Assembly: GCF_001418345.1 (NCBI RefSeq)
Contig: NZ_LIPW01000001.1
Span: forward strand, 408,429 to 472,428
Reading direction: 5' to 3'
Source of the DNA: Pseudidiomarina woesei
GTDB taxonomy: Bacteria > Pseudomonadota > Gammaproteobacteria > Enterobacterales > Alteromonadaceae
DNA length: 64,000 nt
The stretch's first letter is position 1, and each line of letters starts with the position of its first letter. Of this stretch, positions 61,397 through 64,000 are shown piece by piece. The notes under the pieces were generated by a model. It made no database searches. It was given only the letters and a program-made list of their open reading frames with translations, and was not told where the DNA came from. The position numbers and the translations under genes were made by a program.

Positions 61397-61525
61397 CAAT
61401 AAAGTCCTTTTTTACTTTAAGTTAGATTAAATGTTTAGCTCACAGTGAAATTAATGCGCACCTATAATCAGGTGACCAAATTAACTATGCCACTACAAAC
61501 ATCTCTTTTTGCAATGAGAATAACG

Positions 61526-61669
61526 TTAGAACGCCCTGCCGAGAGATGAACCAATAATCACTCCAAAGCTCATGATAAGAGCTGCGGCAATAAATACGGC
61601 TAACACAATCAGACCAGTTTTCTGGGCTTTTGGCACTGAGCGCCACCAAATTTTAATTTCATTAATCAT
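61526..61669 (-). CDS. Small membrane protein, 47 residues
   Basis: From ATG 61669, MINEIKIWWRSVPKAQKTG leads into one membrane helix (LIVLAVFIAAALIMSFGVII) and a short tail SSLGRAF. AAGGGA lies six bases before the ATG. The sequence is free of low-complexity artefacts and has a plausible start, so it is probably real. Family and role unknown. Confidence 0.6.
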   Translation of the reverse strand: MINEIKIWWRSVPKAQKTGLIVLAVFIAAALIMSFGVIIGSSLGRAF

Positions 61670-61729
61670 AAATTTTCCCTTAAGCATTCAAATGCGAAAA
61701 ATAGCACGGCGAATCCAATTAAACTAAGC

Positions 61730-61753
61730 AAAAGGGGCTAAAAAGCCCCTTTT
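61730..61753 (-). terminator. Terminator after the secreted nuclease gene
   Basis: AAAAGGGGCT (61730-61739), loop AAAA, AGCCCCTTTT (61744-61753): a symmetrical stem that can stop transcription from either side; it lies 36 bp past the endonuclease stop. Confidence 0.75.
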
Positions 61754-61789
61754 CATTCGTGCGTTATTCAAATCGACGCCAGCAAACCG

Positions 61790-64000
61790 TTACAAACCTA
61801 AGGTTTGGCCGTTATTCACGCTGCCCGCGGTGTTGCGTGCGGGGTTTTGCCAAATAAAGTCGCTGTACTGCGAGCCACTGCCGCTAAGTTGCAGCGAGTC
61901 ATTGGCTGAGGTGTTTGAGGTTTCCTCGACGCCAATGGCTTCAGACGTTAACCCAGCAGCAGCACCAGCCGAAGCCACAAAAGTGCCTTCGTAGCTAATA
62001 AACTGCACCACCTGGCCTTGGGCGTCAACAAGCGCTAAGCCGTCTGGCGAGCCATTTTGCAAGCCGCTAAAGTCAAACGCTAACGTTCCAAAGCCATTTT
62101 GTTGGTTGGCAATAACGCCGCTTAAACTAATGCTTGCATATACACCGCCATCGGCACCGTTGTAGCCCTGAATAGACCAGCCACTTACGTCACTTCCGGC
62201 AGTACCTGCAACTTCAACAAACTCATTGCGGTCGCCGCCTTTGTTGTCGTAATGCAACTCGTTAATCCACACCACAGGGGCTGCTGGTGGAGCCGTAACT
62301 GACAACACAACGGTCATGGTGTCTGTGGCAGTGGCGTTATCAGTGACAGTTAATGTAGCCGCGTAGTCACCGGCAACTGCATAGCTGTGGTTTACGCTAA
62401 CGCCACTGGCTGCGTTACCATCGCCAAAGTCCCAGCTGTAACTCACCACACTGCCGTCTGTGTCCGTACTCGCAGCCCCATCAAACGAGCAGTCTAAGTT
62501 GTTGCAGGTGGTTGAAAACGAAGCGACAGGCGCTTCGTTAACTGGCTCTGCGCTAACAAAGCTTTGCCCAGCGTTAAGCGTGCCTGGGCTGCTTGTTTGT
62601 GGGGCCTGCCAACTAAAGTCACTGTATTGGCTACCCGAGCCTGCTAATTGCAATGACTGGCCTACTGGCGTTGACGTGGTTTCACTAACGCCAATGTCTT
62701 GTGAGGTCATGCCGCTAGCTGGGCCATCGGTTGCGGTAAAGCTGCCTTCGTAGCTTAAAAATTGCACCACAGAGCCTTGTGCGTCAATAAGTGCCACGCC
62801 ATCTGGCGAGCCATTTTGCAGGCCACTCATGGCAACACTAACCGCGCCAAACCCGTTGCTTTGGTTGGTTATAACGCCGCTTAAATTGCCGGTTGCGTAC
62901 GCGCCACCACCGTTGCCGTTGTAAGCAATAATCTGCCAACCGCTAAGGTCTGTACCTGCGCTGCCGGCTACTTCAACAAATTCGCCGGTGTCAGTACCAT
63001 CGTTATCATAGTGCAACTCGTTAATCCAAACTTGGCCACTGTCGGTTGAACCTTGGTTTGGCGTGGCGTTTACTTCGCTGCTAAATACCGACTCGTTGCC
63101 CGAGGTATCTACCGCGGTAACCACATAGAAGTATGTGCTGCCACCGGTCACGTTGTAATCGTCAAACGCCGCGGTCGTAATCAAGGCAGTGTTCAAACGG
63201 GTATAATTGCTGCCCGACATATCTCTGCGATACACGTAATAGCCCGCCAGGTCGCTTTCACTGCCTTGGTTCCACGCCAGTGAAACAATGCCAGTACCTG
63301 GCGTTGCACTTAGGTAGCTAGGTGCTGCTGGGGCTGTGGTGTCGCCCGAGCCACCGCCACCGCCGTTACAGATGTTCTCGAACACGCACGCCACGTATTC
63401 AGGGTTATCAATAAACGGGTTACGGTTGCCTTGATACGAATACACAACGTCGTTACGACGGCGCTCCATGTCGTCTACGGGGTCTTCTTGGTGCCATTGC
63501 AGCAACACCGACTTTAAGCCCATGTAAGCAACCGAAATGTTCGCGCCTTGGTTTGACTGCGCAATTAAGTTGCGATCATCAGTTAAGATCAAATCAGGCT
63601 CACTGTGGCCCGTTACACCGTGGGTGCCACCTTCGTAACGCACCGCCATGTACATTAGCGCACGCGCGACGTCGCCTCGACGGCCAGACCATGTTTCCCA
63701 ACTGCCCGTATCAAACGAACCATCAGTCCAGTTCGATTGGCTAGAGCTACCGCCACGACCGTTATTAAATTCAGTGGGTTTTTCTGTACATGCAGAGGTG
63801 CAATTGGCGTATGGTTTATTACTGCGGCTGGAGTTATAACTACTATCGGAAATAAATAAGTGGTGGGCGTCGGTATAAGCGTAATTGCTGCTGCCGTCAT
63901 TTGGAAAACCATATGATTTTGGCCAACTATGTTCGCGGTTATATAAGGTATTACCGCCGCCAACTTTTCCGTAACTGGCATTTTTATAAATGTCGATAAC
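61790..64000 (-). CDS. Secreted endonuclease I with FN3, PKD and two lamin-tail domains, N-terminus cut by window edge
   Basis: 737 codons visible; the frame stays open to 64000. The N-terminal visible part is an EndA/NucM endonuclease I domain (YNREHSWPKSYGF, TDAHHLFISDSSYNSSRSN, GRRGDVARALMYMAVRY). Then GGGGGSGD linker, a fibronectin type III domain (APAAPSYLSATPGTG...), a lamin-tail domain (VWINELHYDNDG), a PKD domain (YSWDFGDGNAASG) and a second lamin-tail domain (VWINELHYDNKGGD). Probably an extracellular DNA-degrading enzyme for nutrient or biofilm DNA. The two lamin-tail copies are clear paralogues. Confidence 0.9.
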   Translation of the reverse strand, partial: VIDIYKNASYGKVGGGNTLYNREHSWPKSYGFPNDGSSNYAYTDAHHLFISDSSYNSSRSNKPYANCTSACTEKPTEFNNGRGGSSSQSNWTDGSFDTGSWETWSGRRGDVARALMYMAVRYEGGTHGVTGHSEPDLILTDDRNLIAQSNQGANISVAYMGLKSVLLQWHQEDPVDDMERRRNDVVYSYQGNRNPFIDNPEYVACVFENICNGGGGGSGDTTAPAAPSYLSATPGTGIVSLAWNQGSESDLAGYYVYRRDMSGSNYTRLNTALITTAAFDDYNVTGGSTYFYVVTAVDTSGNESVFSSEVNATPNQGSTDSGQVWINELHYDNDGTDTGEFVEVAGSAGTDLSGWQIIAYNGNGGGAYATGNLSGVITNQSNGFGAVSVAMSGLQNGSPDGVALIDAQGSVVQFLSYEGSFTATDGPASGMTSQDIGVSETTSTPVGQSLQLAGSGSQYSDFSWQAPQTSSPGTLNAGQSFVSAEPVNEAPVASFSTTCNNLDCSFDGAASTDTDGSVVSYSWDFGDGNAASGVSVNHSYAVAGDYAATLTVTDNATATDTMTVVLSVTAPPAAPVVWINELHYDNKGGDRNEFVEVAGTAGSDVSGWSIQGYNGADGGVYASISLSGVIANQQNGFGTLAFDFSGLQNGSPDGLALVDAQGQVVQFISYEGTFVASAGAAAGLTSEAIGVEETSNTSANDSLQLSGSGSQYSDFIWQNPARNTAGSVNNGQTLGL

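Overview
This window looks like chromosomal DNA of a marine gammaproteobacterium of the Alteromonadales type (Idiomarinaceae, Alteromonadaceae or a relative). The basis is the set of recognisable genes and their order: SmrB, PrmB, AroC and EpmC together; RnfH, RatA and SmpB together; an attenuated trpLEGD(CF)BA operon; rnfABCDGE followed by nth; and divergent tesA / ybbA-ybbP. A species cannot be assigned from the sequence alone.

Layout. 1-7740: a purine-type permease cut by the window edge, a [2Fe-2S] ferredoxin, a minus-strand run (chorismate synthase, EF-P hydroxylase, entericidin, NAD-kinase-like protein), prmB, smrB, sixA, rnfH, ratA and smpB. 7740-14709: the tryptophan operon, with a leader peptide carrying three consecutive Trp codons and a terminator hairpin (a transcription attenuator). 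14681-21296: an epimerase-like protein, yciB-yciI, a hydrolase, the ybbA-ybbP exporter and tesA. 21289-31572: tRNA-Ala-Glu-Glu, a methyltransferase, carbonic anhydrase, gltX, tRNA-Val x2, two small membrane proteins, uvrB, a MATE transporter, an aminotransferase, a DnaA-box cluster and tRNA-Asn x2. Several tRNA neighbourhoods carry a family of AT-rich inverted repeats built from GATATT-type units. 31515-40290: a glycosyltransferase, a PAP2 phosphatase, the rnf electron-transport operon, nth, gloA and rnt, ending in a REPIN-like palindromic element. 40465-47570: a Tsx-like porin, a GGDEF protein, a DUF2238 protein, a HigBA module with a broken toxin gene, a cytosine-deaminase-like enzyme, a two-enzyme fusion lipoprotein and a GPP34 protein.

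47622-56300 is the accessory island. It is a cassette array of chromosomal-integron type: about ten attC-like sites, each with a TAACGCC-type inner core and a GTTAxxx-type outer core enclosing an imperfect GC-rich inverted repeat. They separate ten single-gene cassettes that all read on the minus strand. No integron integrase is visible in the window, so this is a CALIN-type array (attC cluster without a visible integrase) or the tail of a larger integron. Cargo includes a 616-residue OLD/AAA-TOPRIM nuclease (a candidate defence gene), a VOC protein, a DUF695 protein, an SRPBCC protein and several secreted or membrane proteins of unknown function. A DUF4258/HTH toxin-antitoxin-like pair sits at the distal end.

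56648-64000 returns to ordinary genes: a DUF2845-like protein, a serine hydrolase, RhlE helicase, a GNAT acetyltransferase, a GFA protein, a lipoprotein, a 47-residue membrane protein and a large secreted endonuclease I with FN3, PKD and two lamin-tail domains, cut by the window edge.
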